Origin: Thalassotalea fonticola
GTDB taxonomy: Bacteria; Pseudomonadota; Gammaproteobacteria; Enterobacterales; Alteromonadaceae
Length of the DNA: 64,000 nucleotides
Direction: 5' to 3'
NCBI RefSeq assembly: GCF_032911225.1
Contig: NZ_CP136600.1
Coordinates: 3,596,001-3,660,000, forward strand
In this document: in pieces, positions 45,712 through 55,752 of the stretch
Position numbering within the stretch: the stretch's first letter is position 1
Layout of the letters: every line of letters begins with the position of its first letter
Notes under the pieces: generated by a model
The model's database searches: none
The model's input: only the letters and a program-made list of their open reading frames with translations
What the model was told of the DNA's origin: nothing
Position numbers and translations under genes: made by a program

Positions 45712-46779
45712 ATGCATTCATTGAATTTATCAGTAACCCATTTAGTATCAAGCTTAAACTTTGGCGGTGCAGAGCGCTTTGTCATTGATTTAAGTCAACA
45801 GCAAAAAGATGACGGCATAAATGCTAACATTATCTCCTTTGGAACTGACACTGATCCTTTATTGGAGCAGTGTAAAAAAAACCAACTGGAAGTGCTAACC
45901 ATTAATGCGATTAAATTAGTGGCGCATTATCGATTCTATATAGCGGTAAAGGATGCCGATGTGGTCCATATTCATTCACCTCATGTGTTAAAGTTTTTGG
46001 TTCCTATCTTGCCCTTGCTGATAAGTAAAAAAATAATCTACACTCGCCATGGCGCACATCCTTTTAATCAACGCTTGTGGTTAATCGTCCACCGTTTCTG
46101 TCAAAAGTATATTGATCACATTACCTTTGTTTCCGAAGAAGGTAAGCAAATATTCACTGATAACCATGGCTGGCATAGTAAAAATAAAAGTGTAATTGAT
46201 AATGCGGTAAGGCTTCCTCGCATCATTAAACGACAGCAAAATAATAAACAAATAAGCTTAGGTTCAGTTGGGCGGATGGTCGATTTAAAAAATCAAATTT
46301 GTTTATTAGAGGCGCTAACTAAACTTAGTATGGAAGAATTACAGCACATTAATTTGCATTTCTTTGGTGATGGCCCATGTATGGGAAAATTAAAGACCTA
46401 TCAGCAGCAACATTTAGCTGACTGTAGTATTTATTTTCATGGCTCTGTGGCTGATCGGCAAAAGATTTACAGCTCATTCGACGTGTTAGTTGTTACCTCG
46501 GAGACGGAAGGATTATCTTTAGTAATAATAGAAGCTATGGCTTCTGAATGTTGTGTGATTGCGACAAACGTAGGCGGTAATCCTCTGTTAGTGAGTGACA
46601 ATGAGACAGGGTGGTTATTTGAGTACAACGATAGCACTAGATTAGCGAACTTAATTAAACGTTGCCTAGAAGATAACAATGATGTGAAGGCATTTGCGCA
46701 AAAATCAAAACAAAAGATTTCTGAGCAATTTTCATTATCCAAATGTGCTCAAGCGTATCAAAATATATATGTTGATTAG
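45712..46779 (+). CDS. Glycosyltransferase family 4
   Basis: A 355-residue GT-B enzyme. ATG 45712 is preferred over a TTG two codons earlier; neither has a strong ribosome site. The N-terminal FGGAERFVIDLS is the acceptor-side glycine loop. The C-terminal GSVGRMVDLKNQ and ETEGLSLVIIEAMASECCVIATNVGG carry the E-x7-E donor motif. It should add a sugar to a lipid-linked intermediate on the inner face of the membrane. It opens the exopolysaccharide region and has no close co-oriented partner. Confidence 0.88.
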   Translation: MHSLNLSVTHLVSSLNFGGAERFVIDLSQQQKDDGINANIISFGTDTDPLLEQCKKNQLEVLTINAIKLVAHYRFYIAVKDADVVHIHSPHVLKFLVPILPLLISKKIIYTRHGAHPFNQRLWLIVHRFCQKYIDHITFVSEEGKQIFTDNHGWHSKNKSVIDNAVRLPRIIKRQQNNKQISLGSVGRMVDLKNQICLLEALTKLSMEELQHINLHFFGDGPCMGKLKTYQQQHLADCSIYFHGSVADRQKIYSSFDVLVVTSETEGLSLVIIEAMASECCVIATNVGGNPLLVSDNETGWLFEYNDSTRLANLIKRCLEDNNDVKAFAQKSKQKISEQFSLSKCAQAYQNIYVD

Positions 46780-46823
46780 CGCATCTATCTGCACGGTTCT
46801 GCTTATATTCTGTAAATTAAATA

Positions 46824-48368
46824 CTACTTTAACTTAGCACTCTCAAATTCTTCAGCAAGTTCCGTTAAAACCCAAGGCATATTTCCGGTAGTACCAAACC
46901 ACCAATTGAATTTTCTTACCGGGCTTAACTGCCATCGCGTTCGATTTTTATCATTCACCTGTAGGCTATGCTGGCATGATAACAGCAGCTTATCCGCAAG
47001 ACGAACTAGTTGAGTAATATCTTCACCGTCTAGTTTTGACAAATACGCAGATAAACTGACCATCCCTGCTACATCGCAAGCGTGTTGTATATCTGACCAT
47101 TGCTCATTATTTTCCAATGTAGGCCTTTCCAGAAAAATTAAATATTTAGGTACTATTCTTCCTTTGATTTGCCCATCTGATGCAGTATAAGTTCCATGAC
47201 GGAGTACTGATTTTCCCAGAGATTTAATGATATTCTTACTTTTTTCATTCCCGGATAATTGAAATAAACGCCAAAACTGATAACTTGCTAATGCACTCAT
47301 CCAGGGGGAGCAAACCAAGTCATCCGCCTTTCCTCCTTCATGAACTCCATAGGGATGAGCGATACAATCATAAGTATTCGCATTGAATGAATACAGTGCG
47401 GAAGAGGTACCATCAACCAAGTCCTGAATACGAACTAACGCTGTGATGCTTTGATTCAACTCCCATTGAGTAATCGCTGCTGCCAGTGCTACCGCTAAGT
47501 TACGTTCGGTCCAGAACCCTACCTTTTGAGTATACTTACTCGGCCAACTTAATGTATTGATAAATATTTTATGAATGGCTTTTTTTAAAGACAGTCTTGG
47601 GTAAAACATATAATCAATTAACAAACCAGTGTTCAATAAGTATTTATGATCTGCATTTTTTTTTAATCCAAAGTAGCCCTGTTCGGTTAAATTTTGTTGA
47701 TAAAACAGCGCCGCTTCATGAGCCTTATGTTTGATTGTTATATCCCCTGTTTTAAAATAGAGTTGATATAAAACGTATACACGGTCATATAACCAAGGTG
47801 CTGGGTCCGTTAATTTTTCCTGGATTTTTTTATGTTCGGCAATCGCTTTATCATCAGTAACAAAATCAGAATAATTTATATAAGCCTTATTGAACCAATA
47901 GAAGTCATCACTTATAGGAGCTAATAATGGCGCATATAAAACGTTACTAAGCCAATCTATTGGAAATTTTGCATCAATTGTTTTTGTTATGTGGTTATCA
48001 TAAGGAGCTATTTGTTTACCTAGCTCGGGGTGCCAGGTTAACTTGTAAATGTCGCCTTTACGGACACCACTAAACGGTGTCAATAACAAGCTACGCAGAA
48101 AAGGTTTGTTATTATTTTTTGATGGCCAAATTAGCGAAGATTGTGCATCAAATTTAACGCTTTTACCATTAATTGTTAATTGCAATTTTTGTGTTAAATC
48201 CAAGACTTCATTTTTGAACGGAACGACAATTGAAGCATGTTCAGAAAGTGAATTTAATGCTTGAAAATGAACAAAATTCTCACCAAAAGATATTTCGTCA
48301 CTCGCAAAACTGTATGAACCCCCTAAGGCGATCGCTAGCAATATCAATCCAATAAAAGGTAATTTCAT
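46824..48368 (-). CDS. Secreted alpha-helical protein of unknown function (514 aa)
   Basis: A 514-residue protein with a signal peptide (to about residue 22, SFA). After a beta-rich N-terminus (about 25-130), the rest is helical with recurring amphipathic segments and conserved-looking aromatic patches (DRVYVLYQLYFKTGD, FWTERNLAVALAAA, YGVHEGGKADDLVCSPW). This resembles (alpha/alpha)-toroid enzymes such as polysaccharide lyases or hydrolases, but no family is certain. Its place beside the polymerase gene suggests trimming or handling of the exported polymer. Two Cys in CIAHPYGVHEGG and LVCSPW may pair. Confidence 0.7.
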   Translation of the reverse strand: MKLPFIGLILLAIALGGSYSFASDEISFGENFVHFQALNSLSEHASIVVPFKNEVLDLTQKLQLTINGKSVKFDAQSSLIWPSKNNNKPFLRSLLLTPFSGVRKGDIYKLTWHPELGKQIAPYDNHITKTIDAKFPIDWLSNVLYAPLLAPISDDFYWFNKAYINYSDFVTDDKAIAEHKKIQEKLTDPAPWLYDRVYVLYQLYFKTGDITIKHKAHEAALFYQQNLTEQGYFGLKKNADHKYLLNTGLLIDYMFYPRLSLKKAIHKIFINTLSWPSKYTQKVGFWTERNLAVALAAAITQWELNQSITALVRIQDLVDGTSSALYSFNANTYDCIAHPYGVHEGGKADDLVCSPWMSALASYQFWRLFQLSGNEKSKNIIKSLGKSVLRHGTYTASDGQIKGRIVPKYLIFLERPTLENNEQWSDIQHACDVAGMVSLSAYLSKLDGEDITQLVRLADKLLLSCQHSLQVNDKNRTRWQLSPVRKFNWWFGTTGNMPWVLTELAEEFESAKLK

Positions 48369-48677
48369 ACCATACTCCTATTGCCCTTCTTTAGATTATT
48401 AAAATAAACCTTTGAATACGACATAACATAACTGTAGAGCAGAAAAGTATTTTTTATTACTTTTTTCATACTTTTTGTGACGAATTTTAAATTTACAGCT
48501 AATACTATAATGAGGAAGGCAAAGTTGAAGTGACCGCCATTGAGTTTGAGCTAGGTGTTTATTTTTATCAAGTTGTTGGCTTTATTAATCTGGACTATGG
48601 TTAAAATACATCCGTATGCCACTACAGCCTACCCATCATACTGTCTGGTAAATACAAAAATTTAGGGATAAATATTA
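48369..48677. other. Divergent promoter region (309 bp)
   Basis: AT-rich spacing between the secreted protein (-) and the polymerase (+). I see no gene, repeat or clear operator; AGGGA before 48678 is the ribosome site of the polymerase gene. Confidence 0.4.
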
Positions 48678-49988
48678 ATGCAAAAAAAGCAAGATGAGGA
48701 ACTAGAAAATTCAAGTGTAGGGTTCTTCTTTTTATTTTTATACAGCATTGCCATTTTTATCAGGCCACATGAGTGGAACTATACTACTGTTGAACCAATA
48801 CCTTTGGGGCGCTATTTATTGATCGCCGCCTTTGTGTTCTATCTGTTTTTCCAGAAAAAGAAAATCTGGGGCTATCAATGTTGGTGTTTATTAGGGGTAT
48901 TTCTAATCATTCCTTTGTCTGGGTTAAAGAATGGTTGGCTTGGTGGTGGAGTATTTCAAGCGATTGATTTTTTTATCTATTCATTATTACCTTTTTTATT
49001 ATACGCGTCATTAATAAACAGCAGCAAAAAGCATCACGCGATATTTTTAGTGTTCACAGTCGCTTCTCTCGTTATGCTCCATCACGGCATTTCGCAAAAA
49101 ATGTCCGTAGATGGGACCGGTTGGTCTGGAATTCAATTATCGGTAGGCACGCGTATTACCTTTTTGGGGTTCTTCAAAGACCCAAATGATTTAAGTATGT
49201 TTTTTGTGATGAATATACCGGTTATGTTTTATTTAAGACATAGTGCGACTAATTGGTTTAGCAAATTTTTCTTTTCATTGATGATTATCGCTTTGTTGGT
49301 GGGGATTTATTTAGCCAATTCTCGAGGTGCGATGGTGGCTTTATTCGGGCTTGGGCTAACTTATTGTTTTTTTAATTGGGGTAAACTGAAAACATTATTC
49401 TTCAGTTTAGTTTCAATTCCTATTGTAGTAATTATAATGTCGGTGTTTCGCACTATTGACTTGGATGATGGTAGTACTTCTGGCCGAATCAGGGCTTGGT
49501 ACCAAGCTATTCAAATGTTCAAATCTAGCCCGCTGATCGGTGTTGGCAAAGAAAATTTTGACAAACACCATTCTTTGACCGCCCACAACTCGTTTTTGCT
49601 TATAATTGCCGAACTTGGTGCCATAGGCTATGCCTTATGGTTTTTCACCATAGCGTTGACTATGTGGATGCTATATAAGGCATTCAACCTTGAACCAGAA
49701 AAAAATAAAGGCATTCTTGCCGACCCTAAAGTTAGGCAAGATGTTATTCTTGCCAAGACATTGTTTTTCTCATTGGTGGCATTTTTATATACAGCATTCT
49801 TTTTAAGTCGCAGTTATATTGTATTTTTATATGTTTTTCTTGGTTTGTCTTATGCGGTATTTATCCGCTTGGCTAGGCAAATACCGGAACTTCAAGAAGT
49901 CACAGCTTCGAAAAATTTATTACTCATATTTATGGCTGCACCATTGACTATGATCCTATTATATCTGCTAGTTAAAATATTATTATGA
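48678..49988 (+). CDS. O-antigen polymerase/ligase-type membrane protein
   Basis: A 436-residue protein with about eleven hydrophobic helices. The signature NSRGAMVALFGLGL followed by a large loop with RIRAWYQAIQMFKSSPLIGVG and HNSFLLIIAELGAIG is that of the Wzy_C/WaaL family. It polymerises repeat units, or ligates them to a lipid or protein, in the periplasm. With the flippase at 59126 it suggests a Wzx/Wzy-dependent exopolysaccharide route. Confidence 0.85.
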   Translation: MQKKQDEELENSSVGFFFLFLYSIAIFIRPHEWNYTTVEPIPLGRYLLIAAFVFYLFFQKKKIWGYQCWCLLGVFLIIPLSGLKNGWLGGGVFQAIDFFIYSLLPFLLYASLINSSKKHHAIFLVFTVASLVMLHHGISQKMSVDGTGWSGIQLSVGTRITFLGFFKDPNDLSMFFVMNIPVMFYLRHSATNWFSKFFFSLMIIALLVGIYLANSRGAMVALFGLGLTYCFFNWGKLKTLFFSLVSIPIVVIIMSVFRTIDLDDGSTSGRIRAWYQAIQMFKSSPLIGVGKENFDKHHSLTAHNSFLLIIAELGAIGYALWFFTIALTMWMLYKAFNLEPEKNKGILADPKVRQDVILAKTLFFSLVAFLYTAFFLSRSYIVFLYVFLGLSYAVFIRLARQIPELQEVTASKNLLLIFMAAPLTMILLYLLVKILL

Positions 49989-50016
49989 TGAAGTTGGCAT
50001 TATCATTTTTGCTCTT

Positions 50017-51150
50017 TTAGTGTTTACGCCATAAGTTTTGTGTAGAGGTGAAGTAATACTTCCATCCAGCCAGAAATGCTGCGTAATTTAAACTGCAAAA
50101 ACTCACGCAGATTGAGCCTAAAGGTAAGTTAATATTTTTTTTAGTCAAAACAAGTGCCAACAGACTATAACTGTAAAAAATTAGCTGAATGAACAAGATG
50201 ATTTTCCCTCCAATGTGCTGGCTTAGCATTGAAGTTAATAGCAAAGAAATAAGTGCATATGGAATCACCAACCGCAAAATTTTATGTGATATAAACTGAA
50301 AAAAAACAGGATTTTTAAATGGATTTAATAACCATGGTAATTGATGAATTAACTGAAAATTTCCCGCAAGAGTACGCACTTTTCGGGTAAATTCTTCTGT
50401 TATCGATGAGGAGCTTTTATCGTAGGCAATAGCATCGTCAATAAATTTTATCTTGTATCCATTTTTAATGATAGTAAGCGGAATATACATATCATCAAGT
50501 AAGCAGTTATCAGGGATCTTCGGTATTAGTGATTTTCTTGCCATATAAATTGCCCCAGTAACGCCTATTAAAGAATCGGCATCACTTTCACTTCTTCTGA
50601 TCCACTTTTCATAAAGCCAATATAATCCAGGTTCGGATTGAATATTTTCATCATCACCAGTAATGTGTAAGTTGCCACTAACTGCGCCAATATTTTCATT
50701 CGCAAATTGTGCTTGAAGTGCAGTTAATGCTTGCGAATTAAAAGATTGTCTGACATCTGCAAAAGCGACTAAATCAGTATGCACATTTTTGAACGCAATA
50801 TTTAAGGCATATGACTTACCTCGATTTTGAGCATATTCGATGAATTTTATGTTAAGTAAATGATGATAGCTTTTAATAACCTCTTCGGGCTGGTCGGTTG
50901 AGCCGTCGGATACTATTATTAACCTCAATTTGTCCAGAGGGTAATCAGTATCTAAGATGTTCTCTAGTCGTTTGAGCAACAAATTACGGCTGTTGTAAAT
51001 ACATAATACAATGGATATTTCAGGTAAATCATCGTCTGAATTGTCGATAAATTGCACCGCCCTTATTTTTCCAATTAAAGCGATTAATAACGGATAAGCG
51101 ATAAAAGTATATAAAATAATGACTATACTCAGATAAAAAATGGATTCCAT
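50017..51150 (-). CDS. Membrane-bound glycosyltransferase family 2
   Basis: A 377-residue GT2 enzyme. An N-terminal helix (about 4-26) precedes the GT-A domain with SIVLCIYNSRNLLLKRL, IIVSDGSTDQPEEV and VAFADVRQSF, then CLLDDMYIPLTI. C-terminal helices (about 290-360) anchor it. This is the layout of processive or semi-processive synthases such as PgaC, although the QxxRW motif is replaced by RTLAGNFQL. It is convergent with the polymerase and stands alone on its strand. Confidence 0.86.
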   Translation of the reverse strand: MESIFYLSIVIILYTFIAYPLLIALIGKIRAVQFIDNSDDDLPEISIVLCIYNSRNLLLKRLENILDTDYPLDKLRLIIVSDGSTDQPEEVIKSYHHLLNIKFIEYAQNRGKSYALNIAFKNVHTDLVAFADVRQSFNSQALTALQAQFANENIGAVSGNLHITGDDENIQSEPGLYWLYEKWIRRSESDADSLIGVTGAIYMARKSLIPKIPDNCLLDDMYIPLTIIKNGYKIKFIDDAIAYDKSSSSITEEFTRKVRTLAGNFQLIHQLPWLLNPFKNPVFFQFISHKILRLVIPYALISLLLTSMLSQHIGGKIILFIQLIFYSYSLLALVLTKKNINLPLGSICVSFCSLNYAAFLAGWKYYFTSTQNLWRKH

Positions 51151-51753
51151 GGCAATATTATCTTTCCAATAGTTTATTAGTAGATGACTGCTATTTATCT
51201 AGCCAAATCAATATACAATTCTAGTCATCAGGCAAGAATAAACAAAGTTAATACTCATCTTATTTATATTATTCAAAAGGGTGAGGTAATTAATAAGCTT
51301 CAAATCAGTGAAGTCAGTATCATTGCCATAGCTAAAATAATGCTATGCCTAATAATATGAATAAGAAAGTTCGTAAAATAAAATTCAACTAACGAATTGT
51401 GACTGATTTCGCTGTGAACTCAGCCCAATGAGACGAAACAACCTGTTCAAATCAACCTTGCTAACCTTGACTGAGCCTTGATCCTTTCTATACTCAGATA
51501 TTCGGTATTGTAAGTAAAATGACGAGTGAATAAACCCATAATAACTCGAACTGGTTAAATGCAGGAGTCAGCGATCGAACAAGAAAAAGCTTCTAGTAAA
51601 TATAATAATTAGCACTAGATAAAACGCAAAAATAGCTATAGTCAGTATGTTAATTCTTAAATTTGGGTTGCAGGTTTTGCTGAACTTTTACTGTAAATCA
51701 GACCAACGAAAAAGCTAACGTATGAAATGCACTAGTGGCTTAAGGATGGAACA
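51151..51753. other. Non-coding stretch (603 bp) with a repeat fragment
   Basis: No gene is seen. At 51436-51460 the sequence AAACAACCTGTTCAAATCAA closely follows part of hairpin repeat A (AAACCAGCCTGTTCAAGTCA), so an old fragment of that repeat lies here. AAGGA before 51754 is a ribosome site. Confidence 0.45.
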
Positions 51754-53715
51754 TTGAAATATAGAAGTGATATTGATGGCTTGAGAGCAATTGCTGTCGG
51801 TTTAGTCATCCTTAACCATGTTGGCTTTAGTTTTTTTACCGGTGGCTTTGTCGGCGTTGATGTTTTTTTTGTTATTTCTGGTTTTTTGATCACATCCATC
51901 ATTTTTCCAATGATAATAGAAAATAAATTTAGTTTTACTTGGTTTTTAAGTCGCCGAATAAAGCGATTAATGCCGGTATTGCTGTTTGTCATATTTATAA
52001 CAATAATTGTTTTTTCATTTGTACTGTTACCTAGAGATTTAATGCTGTTTTATCGCAGTGTTATTTGGGTTGTTCTGTATGTCGGGAATTTTTTCTTTTG
52101 GCGCGAACATGGTGGTTATTTTAATGGTGGTTCGCAAGAAGCTCCGTTATTGCATACTTGGTCGTTAGCGGTAGAAGAGCAGTACTATTTGTTGTGGCCT
52201 TTGATGCTATTAATGGCGGTTAAATTCTTAGGCGCTAAAGTAACAGCCTACTTGTCGTTAGTTGTATTTGTGGCAGCTACCGTTTTCTCTCAATGGGGAA
52301 CCGAGGTAACCTTAGGCGCTGCTTATTATTTGCTGCCGACCCGTTTTTTTGAACTGTTAATGGGCTCATGTTTAGCCATTTTTTGGCAAAAACTACCAAC
52401 TATCTCAGTTAAGGCGCAGCACTTACTGTCTATCATAGGGTTATTTTTAATCATAGCTAGTGCTTTGTTTTTGAGTGAGCATTCGCCATTTCCAGGCTAC
52501 AACGCTTTGTATCCTGTTGTGGGTACCGCACTGTTAATATTTTCAACAACGGGCGTTGTAAATAAGTTTTTATCATTAAAATGGATGGTATTTACCGGCA
52601 ATATTTCTTATTCCCTTTATCTATGGCATTGGCCTGTTTTTGTCTTGGTGCGCTATACCGCGATTGAATTTACTCTGCCAGTACAATTGTTTTGTATTGT
52701 TTTTATTTATGCTCTTTCAGTTTTATCTTACAAGTTTATAGAGCAACCTATGCGTAGTATGAAGTTGAATTCGTTTGCGCCAATTGCCCGAACAATGTAC
52801 GTTATCCCTGCGGTTGTGCTAATTTTTATTGCGTCCAGTGGCGTTTATTTCAATGGTTATAAATATCGATTTTCTCCAGAAGTAGTCAAAATGGATGAGG
52901 CATTAAACTCGTTTGCCAGCAAATCCAGAGTTGGCTGTCATGCTGCTTTTAGAAATAGTGAACAACGACCAGATGATAAATGTATTTTTGGCTTGGCTGA
53001 GCGTGAACAAACAGCAAGTTTCTTTATTATTGGTGATTCACATGCGAATCACTTACTTCCTCTGTTTCAGACATTAGCGGCGGAAGGTAATTTATCTGGT
53101 CAAGATTATACTCTCGATCGCTGTATTCCTATTCTGGATTTAAATTGGGGCACTAATGAATTTTTTGCCAAAAAATGTCGAGCAAGAAATGAATTAGCCA
53201 AACAGCATATTCAAAGCAACAATTTTGACTATGTCGTTTTGGCGGCTTCGTGGCCACACTATACGTCGAAAAGGCTTTATACTGAACAGCAAGTGTTCGA
53301 CGAAAGTGAAAAAAGAGCGTTGCTGAAAGAAAAGCTCTCCCATACATTGCAAGTTATTGTTGAGGCGGGATCAGTACCTTTATTTGTTGAGGATACGCCA
53401 TCACTTCATGGTAAAAGTCATAAATGCCCTATTAAGAAAGAGGTTTTTAACAATGCTCTTGATTGCTCGATGACACGGGTAGAAAATATCATGTTAGACG
53501 GTATTCTTGACGAATTAAAATTGAAATTTCCGACTCTGGTGGTTATGCATCCGCATCAATTGTTTTGTAATGATAACCAATGTGTCATGGCATTAAATGG
53601 CTTACCACTTTATAGAGATGACAATCATTTAAATGAACAGGGAGCTAAGTATTTGGGTAAGTTGTATTCACAAAATTACTCTAATCCATTGCTCAATAAT
53701 TTAATGACAAAATAA
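51754..53715 (+). CDS. OafA-type O-acyltransferase with SGNH domain
   Basis: A 653-residue membrane enzyme. The TTG start is supported by AAGGA upstream and the family-typical N-terminus YRSDIDGLRAIAV. The acyltransferase-3 part (about 1-360, about ten helices) has HTWSLAVEEQYYLLWPL and SYSLYLWHWPVF. The C-terminal SGNH hydrolase-like part has GDSHANHLLPLF and DDNHLNEQGAKYL. It moves acetyl groups across the membrane and onto the exported polysaccharide. Confidence 0.93.
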   Translation: MKYRSDIDGLRAIAVGLVILNHVGFSFFTGGFVGVDVFFVISGFLITSIIFPMIIENKFSFTWFLSRRIKRLMPVLLFVIFITIIVFSFVLLPRDLMLFYRSVIWVVLYVGNFFFWREHGGYFNGGSQEAPLLHTWSLAVEEQYYLLWPLMLLMAVKFLGAKVTAYLSLVVFVAATVFSQWGTEVTLGAAYYLLPTRFFELLMGSCLAIFWQKLPTISVKAQHLLSIIGLFLIIASALFLSEHSPFPGYNALYPVVGTALLIFSTTGVVNKFLSLKWMVFTGNISYSLYLWHWPVFVLVRYTAIEFTLPVQLFCIVFIYALSVLSYKFIEQPMRSMKLNSFAPIARTMYVIPAVVLIFIASSGVYFNGYKYRFSPEVVKMDEALNSFASKSRVGCHAAFRNSEQRPDDKCIFGLAEREQTASFFIIGDSHANHLLPLFQTLAAEGNLSGQDYTLDRCIPILDLNWGTNEFFAKKCRARNELAKQHIQSNNFDYVVLAASWPHYTSKRLYTEQQVFDESEKRALLKEKLSHTLQVIVEAGSVPLFVEDTPSLHGKSHKCPIKKEVFNNALDCSMTRVENIMLDGILDELKLKFPTLVVMHPHQLFCNDNQCVMALNGLPLYRDDNHLNEQGAKYLGKLYSQNYSNPLLNNLMTK

Positions 53716-53787
53716 CCTAACGTTGACGAAATTTGTCGACTAGTTTAAGTACTGGGCGTATTTACGAGTTTATCAGTATCCTGCATA

Positions 53788-54405
53788 TTATTGACTTGTA
53801 TCATCTATATGACCATCTTTGTTGATTAATTCTCGAATTGCAATTGTCACCACAGCACAACTAAGAAATAAAGCACCAAATGACTCTAGAAACTGTTCAT
53901 AACTAATAACTCGCCCCAGTAATACTACAGTGCCTTCGGTATATAAAAAATCTGCCACTTGTGAAAAAATGGTACATACAGTAAAAAGAACCAGAAAGAA
54001 AAAAGTATTCTTTGTGAACGTTTCTTTTAAATTAAATAATAGTAATACTCCAAGCAATACCCCATAAAATAAAAATATAAGAGTATCTTTGAACCCCATC
54101 TGAGAGCCTAAATACTCATGGATCATATATAACTCATCAAAAGCCAATAATGCTAGTAATAGACACATTGACCACCACCAAAGTGGTTTATTTAGCGGTT
54201 TAGTTTTCAGCTTTAAAGTACATAAAATAAAGATAAAATATGCTACAAAAGAGCCAAATATAAAGTTTAGCGCGGTGATAAAATCACCTAATTCACTTTC
54301 CATTGTTGGTTGAAACCCTTTGATTCTAATAATTATAAATAATGCATATAAAATTATTGGAAATGAAAAAAGTTTTACTAAATCTAGACTGTGTAACTTA
54401 AACAT
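53788..54405 (-). CDS. Six-helix membrane protein of unknown function
   Basis: A 205-residue protein with about six hydrophobic helices. Charged residues lie next to the helices: FDELYMIHEYLG (about 98-109), QVADFLYTEG (about 157) and YEQFLESFGALF. Such acidic/His placements recall membrane hydrolases of the ceramidase-like type, but I cannot assign a family. It shares strand with the GT2 gene upstream, 71 bp apart, and may be in its operon. Confidence 0.7.
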   Translation of the reverse strand: MFKLHSLDLVKLFSFPIILYALFIIIRIKGFQPTMESELGDFITALNFIFGSFVAYFIFILCTLKLKTKPLNKPLWWWSMCLLLALLAFDELYMIHEYLGSQMGFKDTLIFLFYGVLLGVLLLFNLKETFTKNTFFFLVLFTVCTIFSQVADFLYTEGTVVLLGRVISYEQFLESFGALFLSCAVVTIAIRELINKDGHIDDTSQ

Positions 54406-54476
54406 ATATCCCTCTTCTTAATATCATCTGACTATCGATAAATCCATTGAATCTACGTTAACCCAGATTGGCATCA

Positions 54477-55415
54477 TTATTTTCCGTGGATGGTCTTGTA
54501 TTCTTCGTGTTTAATGCCAAAAAAACCTGCAATTGTGCCAATTGCAGAAGAAAAGCGGAATAAGCCATTAATTACTTTTGTTTTATTTCGGGTGATCAAA
54601 CCAAGCAAGCAATACCCAAATCCTCTCAAAATTCTTATCCCGCACATGAATAGACAATTAGCAATGGCTTTAATCTTTGGCTCCTCAAACAAATGGCTGC
54701 GGGTGTAGCCAATACCAGATCTAAACCCCCGCTTTAAAAACCATCTAATGGTTGCTCTTGATTTAGGAAATTCCTCTATTACTGGAGCGTCGGTATAAAA
54801 AGCACTAAAACCTGCTCTGGTACACTTTAAAGCGAAATGATAATCACTAGCACCTGTGGTGGCGAATCTAGCATCAAAAGCGGGGACAACTTGTTCAAGA
54901 ACATGCCTGCTGATCAGTAAGTTGTTGGTGTAGTATGTTGTTAAAATGTCGCCTTCGTGGTGAGTGTTCTTTCCGTAAATTAAATCGATGGCCCAGTACG
55001 GTGTGCCCTCTTCACCAACTGAAATAACATGACTAGTCATTATGTCGGCTTGATATAATGCTTGCCTGTCCAGCAGTTTCTGTGCCCAGCTTTCATCGGC
55101 CGGCCATTCATCATCGTCTATAAAGAATAGAAATTGAGAGTCGCTTGCTAAAAACGTTGTTACACATCGATTGCGGGCGGCAACGATGCCTTTAATTGGC
55201 TCTGTTTGATAAATAATGGTGTGAGGGGAATCTTTCTGCAGTTTAATAACGACTTCTTTAGTAGCCAGGTCACAATCATTATCAACAACCAAGATATCAA
55301 GAGTAATGTTGTTGCTAACGATTTGTTTACAAAGCGCCTGTAATAATCTTTTCAACCAAGCGGGACGTTTACAGGTTATCACTGCTATGGTTGCGTGCTT
55401 GTTATTACTGGCCAT
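54477..55415 (-). CDS. Glycosyltransferase family 2
   Basis: A 312-residue GT2 enzyme with the GT-A start TIAVITCKRPAWLKRLL, DILVVDNDCD and the donor-metal motif FFIDDDEWP (about 100). The C-terminus has one or two hydrophobic helices (about 235-260 and 285-300). It likely adds one sugar to the growing repeat unit. It is divergent from the formyltransferase gene. Confidence 0.9.
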   Translation of the reverse strand: MASNNKHATIAVITCKRPAWLKRLLQALCKQIVSNNITLDILVVDNDCDLATKEVVIKLQKDSPHTIIYQTEPIKGIVAARNRCVTTFLASDSQFLFFIDDDEWPADESWAQKLLDRQALYQADIMTSHVISVGEEGTPYWAIDLIYGKNTHHEGDILTTYYTNNLLISRHVLEQVVPAFDARFATTGASDYHFALKCTRAGFSAFYTDAPVIEEFPKSRATIRWFLKRGFRSGIGYTRSHLFEEPKIKAIANCLFMCGIRILRGFGYCLLGLITRNKTKVINGLFRFSSAIGTIAGFFGIKHEEYKTIHGK

Positions 55416-55752
55416 TTTGAACCCTCGATTTATTGCTCATCGCGGAGCCTTTATTTTATTGTCTTTAATGATAGCACTTACTCGAAAAATCACTTGCTAA
55501 TTGCTCGTTATTTTTACTGAAAAATATCGTTCACCGATGAGCGCCACAAGACTGAATTGACAAAATCGAAATCAAAAATTTGTAATTAATAGCAACTAAG
55601 TGTATTCGGATCTGTGCCTAGCTTGAAAGAGGTATTTATTATTCCTATACTTTTAGAAATCCAGCTTAAAGAGCATTTGATCATTGACTTTTGAATCTCC
55701 AAATAGCAAAGGAATAATGAAATAGGTATGGTTTCTAAACCAAGGAAAAACA
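55416..55752. other. Divergent promoter region (337 bp)
   Basis: Spacing between the GT2 gene (-) and the formyltransferase (+). I see no gene or repeat; AAGGA seven bases before 55753 is the ribosome site. Confidence 0.4.
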
